The translations under genes and the position numbers were made by a program. From Cyanobacteria bacterium FACHB-502 (lineage in GTDB: Bacteria; Cyanobacteriota; Cyanobacteriia; Elainellales; Elainellaceae): a DNA stretch of 64,000 nt. Position 1 is the stretch's first letter; every line of letters begins with the position of its first letter. Under the pieces are notes generated by a model. The model was given only the letters and a program-made list of their open reading frames with translations, ran no database searches and had not been told where the DNA came from. This document shows positions 26,688 through 36,061 of the stretch, piece by piece. The stretch is taken from NCBI GenBank assembly GCA_014695325.1, contig JACJNZ010000039.1:1178001-1242000 (forward strand), read 5' to 3'.

Positions 26688-27359
26688 ATGTCCGCCCTCA
26701 CCTCGTTCTTTTCCCTTCGGCGCTTTGCCACAATTCTGTCTGTCGTTACCCTTACCCTGACATTGCTTGGGGTTGCAAGCGGCATTTTGATCGCGTTTTA
26801 TTACGATCCGTCTGCGGCGGGCGCGTACGAATCGGTGCAAAATATCGCCGATACTCTACCGGGCGGCTCGATCATTTACTCGATCCACCAGATCGTGGGC
26901 AACGGCATGATTATCGTTGCGCTGCTGCAACTGTTTGTGCTGTTTTTCAGTCGGCGGTTTCGGATTAGCTGGTTTTCTGCCTGGGTCAGCGATTTTGTGC
27001 TGCTGGGATTGGCGATCGGGCTTGCCTGGACTTCGATGATTCTGAAGTGGGATCAGTTGGGCTACTGGCGGCTCAAGATCGAGCTGCAAACGATCGAGCA
27101 GTTGCCTTTTGTCGGTCAATTTGCAAAGGATGTGCTGACCGGAGGATTGATCGATACCACCACCGTCGAACACTTCTATACGCTGCACAGCTATGTTTTG
27201 TCTGCGATCGCCGTTGGAATTGCGGTCTTTCATCTCGGTTCGCTGCTATTGCAGGAATGGGAGCAGCGTCGCACCCTGCGGATGATGTACGAAACGGCTC
27301 ATCTTCCCGAAGCTACGCCTGCGGTTCCCGGTCCAGCAAAGACGACTTCCCCACGCTAG
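26688..27359 (+). CDS. Cytochrome b6-like membrane protein with an altered haem ligand
   Basis: 223 residues with four or more hydrophobic helices in the layout of the cytochrome b N-terminal domain. His-67 (YSIHQIV), His-167 (YTLHSYV) and His-182 (AVFHLG) match three of the four canonical haem histidines; His-167 and His-182 are 15 apart as in cytochrome b6. The fourth, expected 14 after His-67, is Gln-81. The protein probably keeps one of two haems. It is distinct from the PetB of the b6f complex, and its redox partner is unknown. Its 3' end overlaps the convergent kinase gene by 47 bp. Confidence 0.75.
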   Translation: MSALTSFFSLRRFATILSVVTLTLTLLGVASGILIAFYYDPSAAGAYESVQNIADTLPGGSIIYSIHQIVGNGMIIVALLQLFVLFFSRRFRISWFSAWVSDFVLLGLAIGLAWTSMILKWDQLGYWRLKIELQTIEQLPFVGQFAKDVLTGGLIDTTTVEHFYTLHSYVLSAIAVGIAVFHLGSLLLQEWEQRRTLRMMYETAHLPEATPAVPGPAKTTSPR

Positions 27360-30300
27360 ACGCGGGTTTGGATCTCTCTAGAGCTTGCGCCAGGGCTTCT
27401 AGCCGCATCGGTTTGCTGATGTAATCATCCATGCCCGCATTGAGGCAAGTTTCGCGATCGCCCTCCATTGCATTTGCCGTCATTGCAATCAGGCGCGGAC
27501 GGTTTGACTGCCACTGCTGACAAATACGCCGGGCTGCTTCGAGTCCGTCCATTTCGGGCATTTGGACATCCAGCAGCACGACATCGTAAGACTGACGGTG
27601 GATTGCTTCCAGAACCTCTAATCCGTTACCTGCCACATCTGCTCGATAGCCCAAACGCTGAAGCATAAGCAAAGCTAGCTTTTGATTGACCAGATGGTCT
27701 TCCGCCAGCAAAATTCGCAGCGACGATTTGTGTTCCGAGTCCGAATTGGGTTCTGGCTCGGCAGGGCGAACAGCCTGAATCTGGCGCGGCTGCCCACTCA
27801 TGACCTGGGTCAAGATGCGGTAGAGCGGAGCTGATTTGATGGGTTTAGTCAGCAATGCGGCAAAGTACGATCGCTGGGTTGTGGTAAGGTCTTTATGACC
27901 GATCGAAGTTAGCATCACGAGCGGCAACGCCTGACCCGCTGGGAGGTTTCGCACTGCCTCTGCTAGCGTTAGCCCATCCATTTGGGGCATTTGCATATCG
28001 AGAATTGCTAGGTCAAACGCCTCTCCCTGTTGCAGCAGGCGAAGCGCATCCGCACCGGAAGCTACTGCTGTAGGGGCCATTTGCCAGGACTGGGTGCGAT
28101 AGGTCAAAAGCTGGCGATTCGTGGCGTTGTCATCGACAATCAGCACTTTTCTCGCTGCCAGGGAGGGCAACCCTTGAGGCGCGATCGGGTCAAGGCAAGC
28201 GGGGGCAACAATCGTAAAGTAAAACGTAGAGCCAACTCCCGGCTGACTCTCGACCCACATCCTGCCGTCCATCATTTCGCTCAAGCGATTGCTAATCACC
28301 AAGCCCAAGCCTGTGCCTCCATACTGGCGCGTCGTTGAAGCATCGACCTGGCTAAACGCTTTAAACAGTCGCCCCAGCTTATCTTTTGGAATGCCGATGC
28401 CCGTATCTCTCACTGCAAATTGAAGCTCATAAACAGGCGCGTTGGGTTCTGCTGCGGCGTTTAGTGCAGTTTCGGCAGCTGCGATTTGACGCGAACTCAC
28501 TGAAACTGTCACTTCTCCTGTTTCGGTAAATTTGATCGCATTATTGAGCAGATTAACCAGAATTTGCCGCAGTCGGGTTACGTCGCCCAGGATCATCTCC
28601 GGAACTTTTGATTTGTTGAGATACGTCAGTTCAAGTTCTTTTTCGGCGGCTTTGGGTGCCAGCAACTCAAGTGCGTCTTCAATACAGGTTGAAAGATTAA
28701 AGGGATGCTGTTCAAGTTCGAGCTTGCCCGATTCAATCTTTGAGAAGTCCAGGATGTCGTTAATAATCGTCAGCAGCGAGTCGCCGCTCGTGCGAATGAT
28801 TTCAACATATTCCCGCTGTTGGGGAGTAAGCTGCATATCGAGCAGCAGTCCGGTCATGCCAATCACCGCGTTCATCGGCGTACGAATCTCGTGGCTCATC
28901 ATGGCTAAAAAGTTGCTCTTGGCTTGATTTGCCTGATCTGCCGCCTGCTTAGCCTGTTCTAGTGCGGCGTTTTGTGCGGTCAGCATTTTGCGCTGCTGCG
29001 TTTCCTGATCGAGCAACTGCGCCTGTGCCAGAGCAATGGCAACCTGATCTGCCAATTCACTGAGCAGTGTGACTTCGTCGGGTCGCCACTGGCGCGGGTG
29101 GGCGCATTGGTGAGCAATCAACAGTCCCCAAAGGGTCGGCTCGTTGGGCGTTCCTGTGGATTGAATAATAGGAACGACCAGATTGGCTTTAATTTGAAAC
29201 CGGGTTAACAAATCGCGGTGACAGGGCTCAAGGGTCACTCGATCGATATCAGCGATCGCGGAACTTCCGCCCTGGTAATAGGGCAACCATCCCCCTGCTT
29301 TAAAACAGGTATCTTCAATCCTTTCGCCCAGTGCCGATCGCCAGCCCGGTGCAACCGACTCCACGACGACATCTCCATTCCAATCAGCATCAAAGCGGTA
29401 GATCATCACCCGATCTGCTTCCAAAAATTGCCGCACTTCGGCAACCGTGGTGCTGAGGATGTCTTCCAGATGAAGCGAATAGCGAATCCGCTGGCTCACT
29501 GCATTCAGCAAAGAAGCCCGATGGTTCTGGTTGTGCAGCTTGATTTCAATCTGTTTTCGATCGCTGATATCGGTGATGCTTCCTTCAAGGGCGATCGGCT
29601 CTCCGGTCGCATCATACAAAAGACGGGTACTCTCTGAGATCCAAATGACTTGTCCGTCCTTTCGGTAAACCTGAGATTCAAATCCACAAACCTCGCCTCG
29701 CGATCGAATTTCTTGCATAAACACTTGTCGGCGAAGCGGATCAACATAAAGCTGCTGATCAACATTTTGGATGGTAGCAGTCAGTTCGGCAGAAGAGTCA
29801 TAGCCATAAATCTGAGCCAGCGAAGCGTTGGCCTGCAAATATCTGCCCGACAGCGTTGTTTTATAAAGTCCCAGGGCAGCATTCTCAAAGAAATTTTGGT
29901 AGCTCGCTTCGGTTTGCTGCCGCTCGGTAATGGCATTTTGCAAAACGATCAGGTTTCGCCGCAGTTCTAGCTGGGTCACCACCTGACGCGCAAGGGTGGC
30001 TAAAGCGTCCTGCTGCTGAGGGTTCAGGTCGCGTGGCTTATAATCTATCACACAGAGCGTTCCCAGCACGTAGCCTTGGGGATTAATCAGCGGTGCGCCT
30101 GCATAAAACCGAATGCAAGGACTTCCAGTCACTAAGGGATTGTTCGCAAAGCGGGGGTCTAGGGTTGCATTGGGCACAATCAGCAGATCAGACTGCAAGA
30201 TGGCATGCGAACAAAAGGCAATGTCTCGATTGGTTTCTGATACAGGCAGCCCTATGTTTGACTTAAACCACTGACGACCGCAATCGATTAAACTCACTAG

Positions 30301-30441
30301 CGCGATCGGCGTTCCACAAATAAAACTTGCCAGACGGGTCAGATCGTCAAAAGCGGGTTCGGCGGCGGTATCAAGAATCTGATAATTCAGAAGTGCCTGA
30401 AGCCGCTCAGACTCATTCTTGGGGATAGGAGCTTGCGTCAT
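27313..30441 (-). CDS. Hybrid sensor histidine kinase (GAF-PAS-GAF-HisKA-HATPase-REC-REC)
   Basis: 1042 residues. An N-terminal GAF domain (about 20-165) precedes a PAS/PAC (about 180-300) and a second GAF (about 310-470). The HisKA phosphoacceptor is in [15 protein letters not shown]. The HATPase contains [13 protein letters not shown] and [13 protein letters not shown]. Two receiver domains follow, with phospho-Asp in [13 protein letters not shown] and [13 protein letters not shown]. No membrane segment, so it is a soluble phosphorelay protein. The GAF domains may bind a chromophore or small ligand; I saw no clear bilin Cys. The output partner is not adjacent. Confidence 0.92.
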   Translation of the reverse strand: MTQAPIPKNESERLQALLNYQILDTAAEPAFDDLTRLASFICGTPIALVSLIDCGRQWFKSNIGLPVSETNRDIAFCSHAILQSDLLIVPNATLDPRFANNPLVTGSPCIRFYAGAPLINPQGYVLGTLCVIDYKPRDLNPQQQDALATLARQVVTQLELRRNLIVLQNAITERQQTEASYQNFFENAALGLYKTTLSGRYLQANASLAQIYGYDSSAELTATIQNVDQQLYVDPLRRQVFMQEIRSRGEVCGFESQVYRKDGQVIWISESTRLLYDATGEPIALEGSITDISDRKQIEIKLHNQNHRASLLNAVSQRIRYSLHLEDILSTTVAEVRQFLEADRVMIYRFDADWNGDVVVESVAPGWRSALGERIEDTCFKAGGWLPYYQGGSSAIADIDRVTLEPCHRDLLTRFQIKANLVVPIIQSTGTPNEPTLWGLLIAHQCAHPRQWRPDEVTLLSELADQVAIALAQAQLLDQETQQRKMLTAQNAALEQAKQAADQANQAKSNFLAMMSHEIRTPMNAVIGMTGLLLDMQLTPQQREYVEIIRTSGDSLLTIINDILDFSKIESGKLELEQHPFNLSTCIEDALELLAPKAAEKELELTYLNKSKVPEMILGDVTRLRQILVNLLNNAIKFTETGEVTVSVSSRQIAAAETALNAAAEPNAPVYELQFAVRDTGIGIPKDKLGRLFKAFSQVDASTTRQYGGTGLGLVISNRLSEMMDGRMWVESQPGVGSTFYFTIVAPACLDPIAPQGLPSLAARKVLIVDDNATNRQLLTYRTQSWQMAPTAVASGADALRLLQQGEAFDLAILDMQMPQMDGLTLAEAVRNLPAGQALPLVMLTSIGHKDLTTTQRSYFAALLTKPIKSAPLYRILTQVMSGQPRQIQAVRPAEPEPNSDSEHKSSLRILLAEDHLVNQKLALLMLQRLGYRADVAGNGLEVLEAIHRQSYDVVLLDVQMPEMDGLEAARRICQQWQSNRPRLIAMTANAMEGDRETCLNAGMDDYISKPMRLEALAQALERSKPASSVGKSSLLDREPQA

Positions 30442-30881
30442 TGGGAGGGTTAACGAGAGCCAGTGCTATACGATCTCGCGCTCTGGAAAGTGAACTGCCT
30501 TAACGTTCCTTATTTGCAGCGCGGCCCGTTCAATTTCGGCTGAAATTTTTGGGATACTTATTTTGTAACATTCCTAAATATTCTTTTTCTGAAGACCAAC
30601 CGTACCCATGATTCAAGATCGTAAAGAGAGGTCGAGCCGATCGTGCCCTACCTCCCCTTGATAAAAGTTATAGAAGGTGAAATTGATAGCAGTCTGTTTG
30701 AGAAGTAATGCTTGTGCTTTAACTGCCTGGTGGGTAAATTCTGGAAGGAACTTAGCTTGCCTTAGAATCGCTTGCCTTAGAATCTCAAAGTCCCCCAGAG
30801 TTGACCGCTGGATCAGGCAATGTAGAACCTCTCACACGGCTCAAGTCAACTTTTAAGCTAGTTAAGCCAGTCGAAGGAATG
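30442..30881. other. Intergenic region, nothing recognised
   Basis: Between the kinase gene start and the end of the holin-like gene. It has AT-rich stretches (about 30530-30600) that may carry the kinase promoter. A short direct repeat cttgccttagaatc occurs at about 30757-30783. No gene is seen. Confidence 0.4.
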
Positions 30882-31280
30882 CTATTTGCTGCTCACTTCC
30901 ATTGTTGGGCTGGCAGCAGCGACAGCATTGCCCAAACGCTTGTTCGCAAAGTAGCTGTTGAGGAACGTGGTTCCCAGCGACAGCACTACCGGACCCAGAA
31001 CGAACGCCAGCAGCCCTGACACCGTGAAGCCAGGAATCAGCAGAGACGCTAACCAGAAGCAGAAGCCGTTAACAATGAGCGAGAAAGCTCCAAGCGTCAG
31101 GAAGTTAACCGGGAGTGAGAGCAGCGACAGCACAGGCTTGACGGCTCCATTCACAATTCCGATCGCCACCCCTGCCAGCATTGCAGCGGGAAAGTTTGCC
31201 AAATTGACACCCGGAATCACAATGTCAACAATGAGCAGGCTTAAGGCAGTAATCAGCGTATTCAATAAATATCCAATCAT
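30882..31280 (-). CDS. Phage-holin-like (DUF360-type) small membrane protein
   Basis: 132 residues with four hydrophobic helices and the family pattern LLNTLITALSLLIVDIVIPG, IGIVNGAVKPVLSLLSLPVN and LNSYFANKR. Despite the family name, such genes are chromosomal and linked to stress in cyanobacteria. AAGGAG upstream of ATG 31280 is a strong ribosome site. It is the last gene of a four-gene same-strand group of small stress-type membrane proteins. Confidence 0.82.
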   Translation of the reverse strand: MIGYLLNTLITALSLLIVDIVIPGVNLANFPAAMLAGVAIGIVNGAVKPVLSLLSLPVNFLTLGAFSLIVNGFCFWLASLLIPGFTVSGLLAFVLGPVVLSLGTTFLNSYFANKRLGNAVAAASPTMEVSSK

Positions 31281-31294
31281 GTAAATTCTCCTTT

Positions 31295-31355
31295 TTTAGA
31301 GACAGTGTTTAGAGACAGATTGTTTAGAGATAGATGAAAGATTGTTTAGAGATAG
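31295..31355. repeat. Four copies of TTTAGAGAYAG upstream of the holin-like gene
   Basis: TTTAGAGACAG at 31295-31305 and 31308-31318; TTTAGAGATAG at 31323-31333 and 31345-31355. The last two lie in a 22-bp tandem duplication. They occupy the 5' region of the holin-like gene. Confidence 0.7.
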
Positions 31356-31410
31356 ATGAAGAAGTCAAACGAATGATGCAAACCAATTATTCAAACAACA
31401 ATCGAACAAA

Positions 31411-31599
31411 CTAAGCAATTCCTCGATTGCTAGCTTTCTCGTCAGACTTGGCGATCGCCCAAACGGCATGAATGCTTCCAGGAACCCACCCCAACAGCGT
31501 CAGGAGAAGATTGACGAGCAGCGTGGTGCTGAAGCCATAGGTCAGAAAAACGCCGATCGGAGGAACCAGGAGTCCTAATGCGTAGCGAAGAAGTTTCAT
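31411..31599 (-). CDS. YqaE/Pmp3-family membrane protein
   Basis: 62 residues, two transmembrane helices. The pattern LGLLVPPIGVFLTYG and LGWVPGSIHAVWAI is that of the Pmp3/YqaE family, small proteins that protect the membrane under salt or cold stress. Ribosome site GAGGTGA precedes ATG 31599. It belongs to the stress-type cluster. Confidence 0.88.
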   Translation of the reverse strand: MKLLRYALGLLVPPIGVFLTYGFSTTLLVNLLLTLLGWVPGSIHAVWAIAKSDEKASNRGIA

Positions 31600-31647
31600 C
31601 GTGTCACCTCAAGGTGAGAAATTTCAGCGAATCGTTCAGCAAACAGT

Positions 31648-32214
31648 TCAGCGAGTCGAGTTGATCGTTTTCAGAATGGTTTTAATCTGCTGTTTGATCT
31701 GCTGCTCTTTCTGAGCGACGACAACTCCAGCGGCTTCTGCCCGTGCTGTGAGTTCACTTTGCTTTTGCTCCAGCAGGGCTGGTTCAGCAGGCGATGCTTT
31801 TGCCTTTTCCAAAGTTGTGCTGTACCAGACTGCACTTTGCTCAAGCTGTCGCTTTGCTGCCTGGTAGCGATCGCCATACCGTTCATCGAGTTGTGTATCC
31901 AATGTGTCTAAACGCTCACGCAGTCCTTTAATCAAGCTCAGGATTAGCGTTTTGAAGCGGATTATTTGCTGAGCGGTTGAGTCTGTCTCAGGGTGAGCGG
32001 CAGGATTCTCAGCAGGAGTATTCGAGTTTGCTGCAACGGTTGAAAAGCTGTTTTTTGCGATCGATCCCAGCTCTTTGGAGCCTGCTTTGACTTCGGCGAT
32101 CGCTTCAACGGCTGCCGCTTTAGCGATTGCTCGGAGGCGATTTGCCCGCATTCCACTTTCAGTCTTTGCCTTTTCCAGGTCAGTCGCAAGCTGGTCTTTC
32201 ATAGAATCTGTCAT
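31648..32214 (-). CDS. Helical, coiled-coil protein of the stress cluster
   Basis: 188 residues, nearly all helical, Ala/Lys/Glu/Gln-rich, without membrane segments. The N terminus MTDSMKDQLATDLEKAKTES and the repeated heptad-like stretches resemble late-embryogenesis-abundant or histone-H1-like proteins in composition only. Function unknown. GGAAGGTG precedes ATG 32214. A 17-bp element identical to the one upstream of the next gene lies 44 bp before the start. Confidence 0.65.
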   Translation of the reverse strand: MTDSMKDQLATDLEKAKTESGMRANRLRAIAKAAAVEAIAEVKAGSKELGSIAKNSFSTVAANSNTPAENPAAHPETDSTAQQIIRFKTLILSLIKGLRERLDTLDTQLDERYGDRYQAAKRQLEQSAVWYSTTLEKAKASPAEPALLEQKQSELTARAEAAGVVVAQKEQQIKQQIKTILKTINSTR

Positions 32215-32257
32215 TGGGCACCTTCCAATCTAGGAATATGGGGAGTGAGGAGCGTTT

Positions 32258-32274
32258 CCCTCAAAACTTCTGGT
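32258..32274 (-). promoter_or_regulatory. Shared 17-bp upstream element, copy 1
   Basis: Reads ACCAGAAGTTTTGAGGG on the minus strand, 44 bp upstream of ATG 32214. An identical copy stands 43 bp upstream of the neighbouring gene. Likely a common activator or sigma-factor site. Confidence 0.6.
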
Positions 32275-32283
32275 CGCTAAAGC

Positions 32284-32547
32284 CTAACTCAAGGCTTTTT
32301 GAACTTCTGCCTGGTTCTTCGCCTTGCGGTTTTTAAGCTGCTCCAGCAAAAGTTGGGAAGCTTCAGTCACCAGAATCGAGGCAATCAATCCATCGTCGAG
32401 CCAGCCCACAATGGGAATCATATCGGTGACAAAATCAACGGGGCTAACAATGTAAAGTAGGCTTGCGGCAATCACAACCCAGCGATATTTGGAGTTCCGG
32501 AGCAGATTGCGATACCAGTTGTAGAGCGGCTTGATGAAGAGTTTCAT
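32284..32547 (-). CDS. YkvA/DUF1232-family membrane protein
   Basis: 87 residues from ATG 32547 (MKLFIKPLYNWYRNLLRNSK). The signature SLLYIVSPVDFVTDMIPIVGWLDD is that of DUF1232. One or two membrane segments. An upstream in-frame GTG (32571) exists, but the position of the shared 17-bp element relative to the ATG matches that in the neighbouring gene, which favours 32547. It is the first gene of the stress-type cluster. Confidence 0.85.
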   Translation of the reverse strand: MKLFIKPLYNWYRNLLRNSKYRWVVIAASLLYIVSPVDFVTDMIPIVGWLDDGLIASILVTEASQLLLEQLKNRKAKNQAEVQKALS

Positions 32548-32589
32548 TTGCGGGGCATCCTCTGATGACACAATGATCCTCGCAAATTC

Positions 32590-32606
32590 CCCTCAAAACT
32601 TCTGGT
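32590..32606 (-). promoter_or_regulatory. Shared 17-bp upstream element, copy 2
   Basis: ACCAGAAGTTTTGAGGG on the minus strand, 43 bp upstream of ATG 32547. Identical to 32258-32274. Confidence 0.6.
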
Positions 32607-32890
32607 GTGGAGAACCGATAGATCGGTGTTGTCTGTCCCACTTTGGCTCAAAAACGGGAGTGCGGAATCCCCAACCGATCGTGAGGTAAACCGTTCAAAG
32701 TTTTTCCAGAGTTGAGAGATTTAGGAGGCTGCAAAGCCTGCAACAAAGCTCATTCAGCTCATTACACAGCAGCCAAAGATAGGAGACGAGTTCGATCGCA
32801 GTTATCAGTTCTTCAACATGCCCTGAATCTAAACTCAGGTTGATCTACGAAACAGGCTAATCTACGAAACAGGAGTTATTCAATCGCCTC
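32607..32890. other. Divergent intergenic region
   Basis: Between the DUF1232 gene and the plus-strand gene at 32891. It contains an 18-bp near-tandem repeat of atctacgaaacagg (about 32841-32872) just upstream of 32891. No gene is seen. Confidence 0.5.
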
Positions 32891-33343
32891 ATGTCCCTCT
32901 TTTCATTTGATCAAAATAACCAAACCGCGGAACGTCTGGAGTCGCTCAAAGCGGGTACTGTCGGTAAACTAATTGCGGCTACTGCATTTGTGCCGATCGC
33001 TTTTCTAAATCACTACTTGCAATCTGAAAATGCAAACTGGCGAGAAACATTGCTGCACAAGGAAGCTTTGATTTCGTTTGCGATCGCAATCTTCTCAGGG
33101 TTTCTGTTTGGGGTAACGTATCGATACGTAGTGCGGCAGGACAACAATCCGCAGCTTCAGTCGGGGGCAGTTGGGGCGTTTGGGCTGGTGCGGGGGTTTG
33201 CGCAGATTGAGGCAAGTTTAGACAAAAAAATGCCCCTGTGGACTGGGGGCATCTGGGTTGCAGAGAGTCTGCTGCTGTTTGGCGCAGTTGCGCTGAGTCT
33301 TAACTGGATACTCGATCGCGGCTGGATTCAGCGCATGAAGTGA
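32891..33343 (+). CDS. Membrane protein of unknown function
   Basis: 150 residues with three or four hydrophobic segments: IAATAFVPIAFLNHYL, ISFAIAIFSGFLFGVTYRYV, an Ala/Gly-rich AVGAFGLVRGFAQIEA, and VAESLLLFGAVALSLNWIL. The pattern recurs in cyanobacteria as an unnamed membrane protein. It converges on glgP with an 18-bp gap. Confidence 0.75.
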   Translation: MSLFSFDQNNQTAERLESLKAGTVGKLIAATAFVPIAFLNHYLQSENANWRETLLHKEALISFAIAIFSGFLFGVTYRYVVRQDNNPQLQSGAVGAFGLVRGFAQIEASLDKKMPLWTGGIWVAESLLLFGAVALSLNWILDRGWIQRMK

Positions 33344-33361
33344 TTGACATCAAATCATTGC

Positions 33362-35929
33362 CTACGCCATTTCGGTGGCTCGCTGAATGCGAAGTCCAGC
33401 TTTGTCCTGCGAATAGGCTTCTAGATCAATCGGAACTGGCTCAACGTTCCAGATATCGCGGCAGTATTCTGTAATGGTGCGATCGGAGGAAAACTTACCC
33501 ATCCGAGCAACGTTGAGAATCGACATTTTTGTCCACTGTTCCGTATCGCGGAATGCCTCGCTGACACGCTCCTGACACTCAATGTAGGACTGATAATCTG
33601 CCAGCAGCATATATTCGTCGTGGTTGAGCAGCGATTCGACGATCGACATAAACAGACTGGGTTCCTTAGGCGAGAAGAAGCCCGACGACATTTGATCGAT
33701 CACCTGCTTGAGCTCGGCATTTTTGTTGTAGTAGTCGAGCGGCTTGTAGCCTTTTGCCTTCAGATCCATCACTTCCTGCGCGGTCAGACCAAACAGGAAG
33801 AAGTTGTCAGCCCCGACTTCCTCACGAATTTCGACGTTTGCGCCGTCCAGTGTGCCGATCGTCAATGCGCCGTTCAGCGCAAATTTCATATTGCCCGTAC
33901 CAGAGGCTTCTTTGCCTGCGGTCGAAATTTGCTCAGACAAATCTGCTGCCGGATAGGCAAACTGCCCCAGCGAGACGGAGTAATTTGCCAGAAACACGAC
34001 CTTCAGCCGTCCTGCCACGTCGGGATCATTGTTGACCACCTCGCCGATCGAGTTAATCAGCTTGATCGCCATCTTCGCCATAAAGTAACCCGGAGCCGCT
34101 TTGCCGCCAAAGATAAACGTGCGTGGCACAATCTCCAGGCTAGGATTTGCCTTGATCCGGTTGTACAGCGTGATGATGTACATCGCACAAAGGATCTGCC
34201 GCTTGTACTCATGGATGCGCTTGATCTGCACGTCGAACAGTGAATTGGGATCAATTTCCAGACCATTCGATCGCAGAATGTAATCTGCCAGATGGTTTTT
34301 ATTGGACTGTTTGATCGATCGCCACTGTGCCCTGAATTGGGGATCGTCTACAAAGGCTTCCAGGCGGCGCAGTTCATCGAGGTTGGTAATCCAGGGATGT
34401 GCAGTCGTTTCCGCTTCGGAGCGATCGACAATCTTTTCGCTGATCAGGCGGCACAGTTCCGGGTTGCTCAGCATCAGCCAGCGACGGGGGGTAATGCCGT
34501 TGGTTTTGTTCTGGAACTTTTCGGGATACAGCTCATAAAAGTCCCGCATGAGTTCCTGCTTGATCAGCTCGGTATGCAGGGCCGCAACCCCGTTCACCGT
34601 ATGGCTACCCACACAGGCAAGATGCGCCATTCGCACCTGCTTTTCGCCGCCTTCCTCGATCAGCGACATCCGCGCCAGTTTTTCCGGCTGGTTGGGATAC
34701 TTCGCTCGGACTTCATTGAGGAAGTGGAAGTTGATTTCGTAGATGATTTCCAGGTGGCGGGGTAGCAGCTTGCCAAACAAATTCACTGACCACCGTTCCA
34801 AAGCTTCTGACAGCAGCGTGTGGTTGGTGTAGGCAAAGGTACGGCGGGTGATGTCCCAGGCTTTATCCCAGTCCAGGCCATACTCGTCGATAAACAGGCG
34901 CATTAGCTCAGCAACCCCGATCGCTGGATGGGTATCGTTGAGCTGAATCGCGACCTTTTCCGGGAAATCATCAAACGTGCTGCGGTTTCGCAGGTAGAGG
35001 CGAATAATGTCTTGCAGCGAACAGGCAACGAAGAAATACTGCTGCTGAAGCCGCAATTCCTTACCCTGAGGCGTGTTGTCGTTGGGATACAGAACCTTCG
35101 AGATGTTTTCCGAGAAAGTTTTGGCGGCGACTGCCTGGGTGTAATCTCCAGCGTTGAAAACGTGCAGGTCAAAGTCTTCGCCTGCCCTTGCTGACCAGAG
35201 CCGCAGCGTATTGACCGTGTTTTTGCCGTAGCCAGAAACGGGCGTGTCGTAAGGTGTGCCAAAAATCGTGATGCGAGGAACCCAGCGCGTCCGCACCCGT
35301 CCCTGCGCATCCGCTGCCGCTTCGGTATAGCCGCCAAACTTGACTTCGACCATGTAATCCGGGCGAGGAATTTCCCACGGGTTGCCAGAGCGCAGCCAGT
35401 TGTCGGGATGCTCGACCTGCCAGCCATCGGCAATGTACTGGTCAAAAATGCCGAACTCGTAGCGGATGCCGTAGCCGACTGCCGGAATTTCCAGCGTTGC
35501 CATCGAATCTAGAAAGCAAGCTGCCAGTCTGCCCAAGCCGCCGTTGCCGAGTCCGGGTTCTTCTTCACGCTCTAGCAAATCGTCCAGATTGAGCCCGACT
35601 TCTTTGAGAACTTGCTGCATCTGGTCATACAGACCGAGATTGAGCAAATTGTTGAGCAGCAGACGACCGATCAAAAATTCGGCAGAGAGATAGTAAACAA
35701 CTTTGGTATCTTTTTGGAAGTAAGCCTGGGCAGTTTTAATGCGGCGATGGACGAGCCGATCGCGCACAGTGTACGCCAGTGCCATGTAGTAGTCGTAGAG
35801 GTTAGCAAAGGTTTCGTCTTTGCCCTGGATGTAGTAGAGGTTGTCTGCTAAAGCACGTTTGAGGGTCGAAACCGTCATGCCGGTGCGGTCATCCTCAACG
35901 TGAATATGCATATCGGGCTGGCTATTCAT
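33362..35929 (-). CDS. glgP: Glycogen phosphorylase
   Basis: 855 residues from ATG 35929 (MNSQPDMHIHVEDDRTGMTV); an upstream TTG in frame is less likely. It releases glucose 1-phosphate from glycogen with PLP as cofactor. GLGNGGLGRLAACFLDSMATL, IKRIHEYKRQ and the PLP lysine in EASGTGNMKFALNGALTIGT are intact. Length and motifs are normal for the family. It is a stand-alone gene, upstream of the GGDEF gene on the same strand. Confidence 0.96.
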   Translation of the reverse strand: MNSQPDMHIHVEDDRTGMTVSTLKRALADNLYYIQGKDETFANLYDYYMALAYTVRDRLVHRRIKTAQAYFQKDTKVVYYLSAEFLIGRLLLNNLLNLGLYDQMQQVLKEVGLNLDDLLEREEEPGLGNGGLGRLAACFLDSMATLEIPAVGYGIRYEFGIFDQYIADGWQVEHPDNWLRSGNPWEIPRPDYMVEVKFGGYTEAAADAQGRVRTRWVPRITIFGTPYDTPVSGYGKNTVNTLRLWSARAGEDFDLHVFNAGDYTQAVAAKTFSENISKVLYPNDNTPQGKELRLQQQYFFVACSLQDIIRLYLRNRSTFDDFPEKVAIQLNDTHPAIGVAELMRLFIDEYGLDWDKAWDITRRTFAYTNHTLLSEALERWSVNLFGKLLPRHLEIIYEINFHFLNEVRAKYPNQPEKLARMSLIEEGGEKQVRMAHLACVGSHTVNGVAALHTELIKQELMRDFYELYPEKFQNKTNGITPRRWLMLSNPELCRLISEKIVDRSEAETTAHPWITNLDELRRLEAFVDDPQFRAQWRSIKQSNKNHLADYILRSNGLEIDPNSLFDVQIKRIHEYKRQILCAMYIITLYNRIKANPSLEIVPRTFIFGGKAAPGYFMAKMAIKLINSIGEVVNNDPDVAGRLKVVFLANYSVSLGQFAYPAADLSEQISTAGKEASGTGNMKFALNGALTIGTLDGANVEIREEVGADNFFLFGLTAQEVMDLKAKGYKPLDYYNKNAELKQVIDQMSSGFFSPKEPSLFMSIVESLLNHDEYMLLADYQSYIECQERVSEAFRDTEQWTKMSILNVARMGKFSSDRTITEYCRDIWNVEPVPIDLEAYSQDKAGLRIQRATEMA

Positions 35930-36061
35930 AGAACTCACAGTTGGTTGCCCATTAAATCCCACAATCAATCCAACTTATGCACATTACACCCGCAAGAAGC
36001 AAGAGAATCGTATGAATCGATACAGCAATCTCTACCCTTTAATCTTTGTTTCTAAAAGTTA

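Noticed and set aside
30882-31280. Prophage, suggested by the holin-like family name
   Set aside because: No other phage genes are nearby, and neighbours are stress-type chromosomal membrane proteins.
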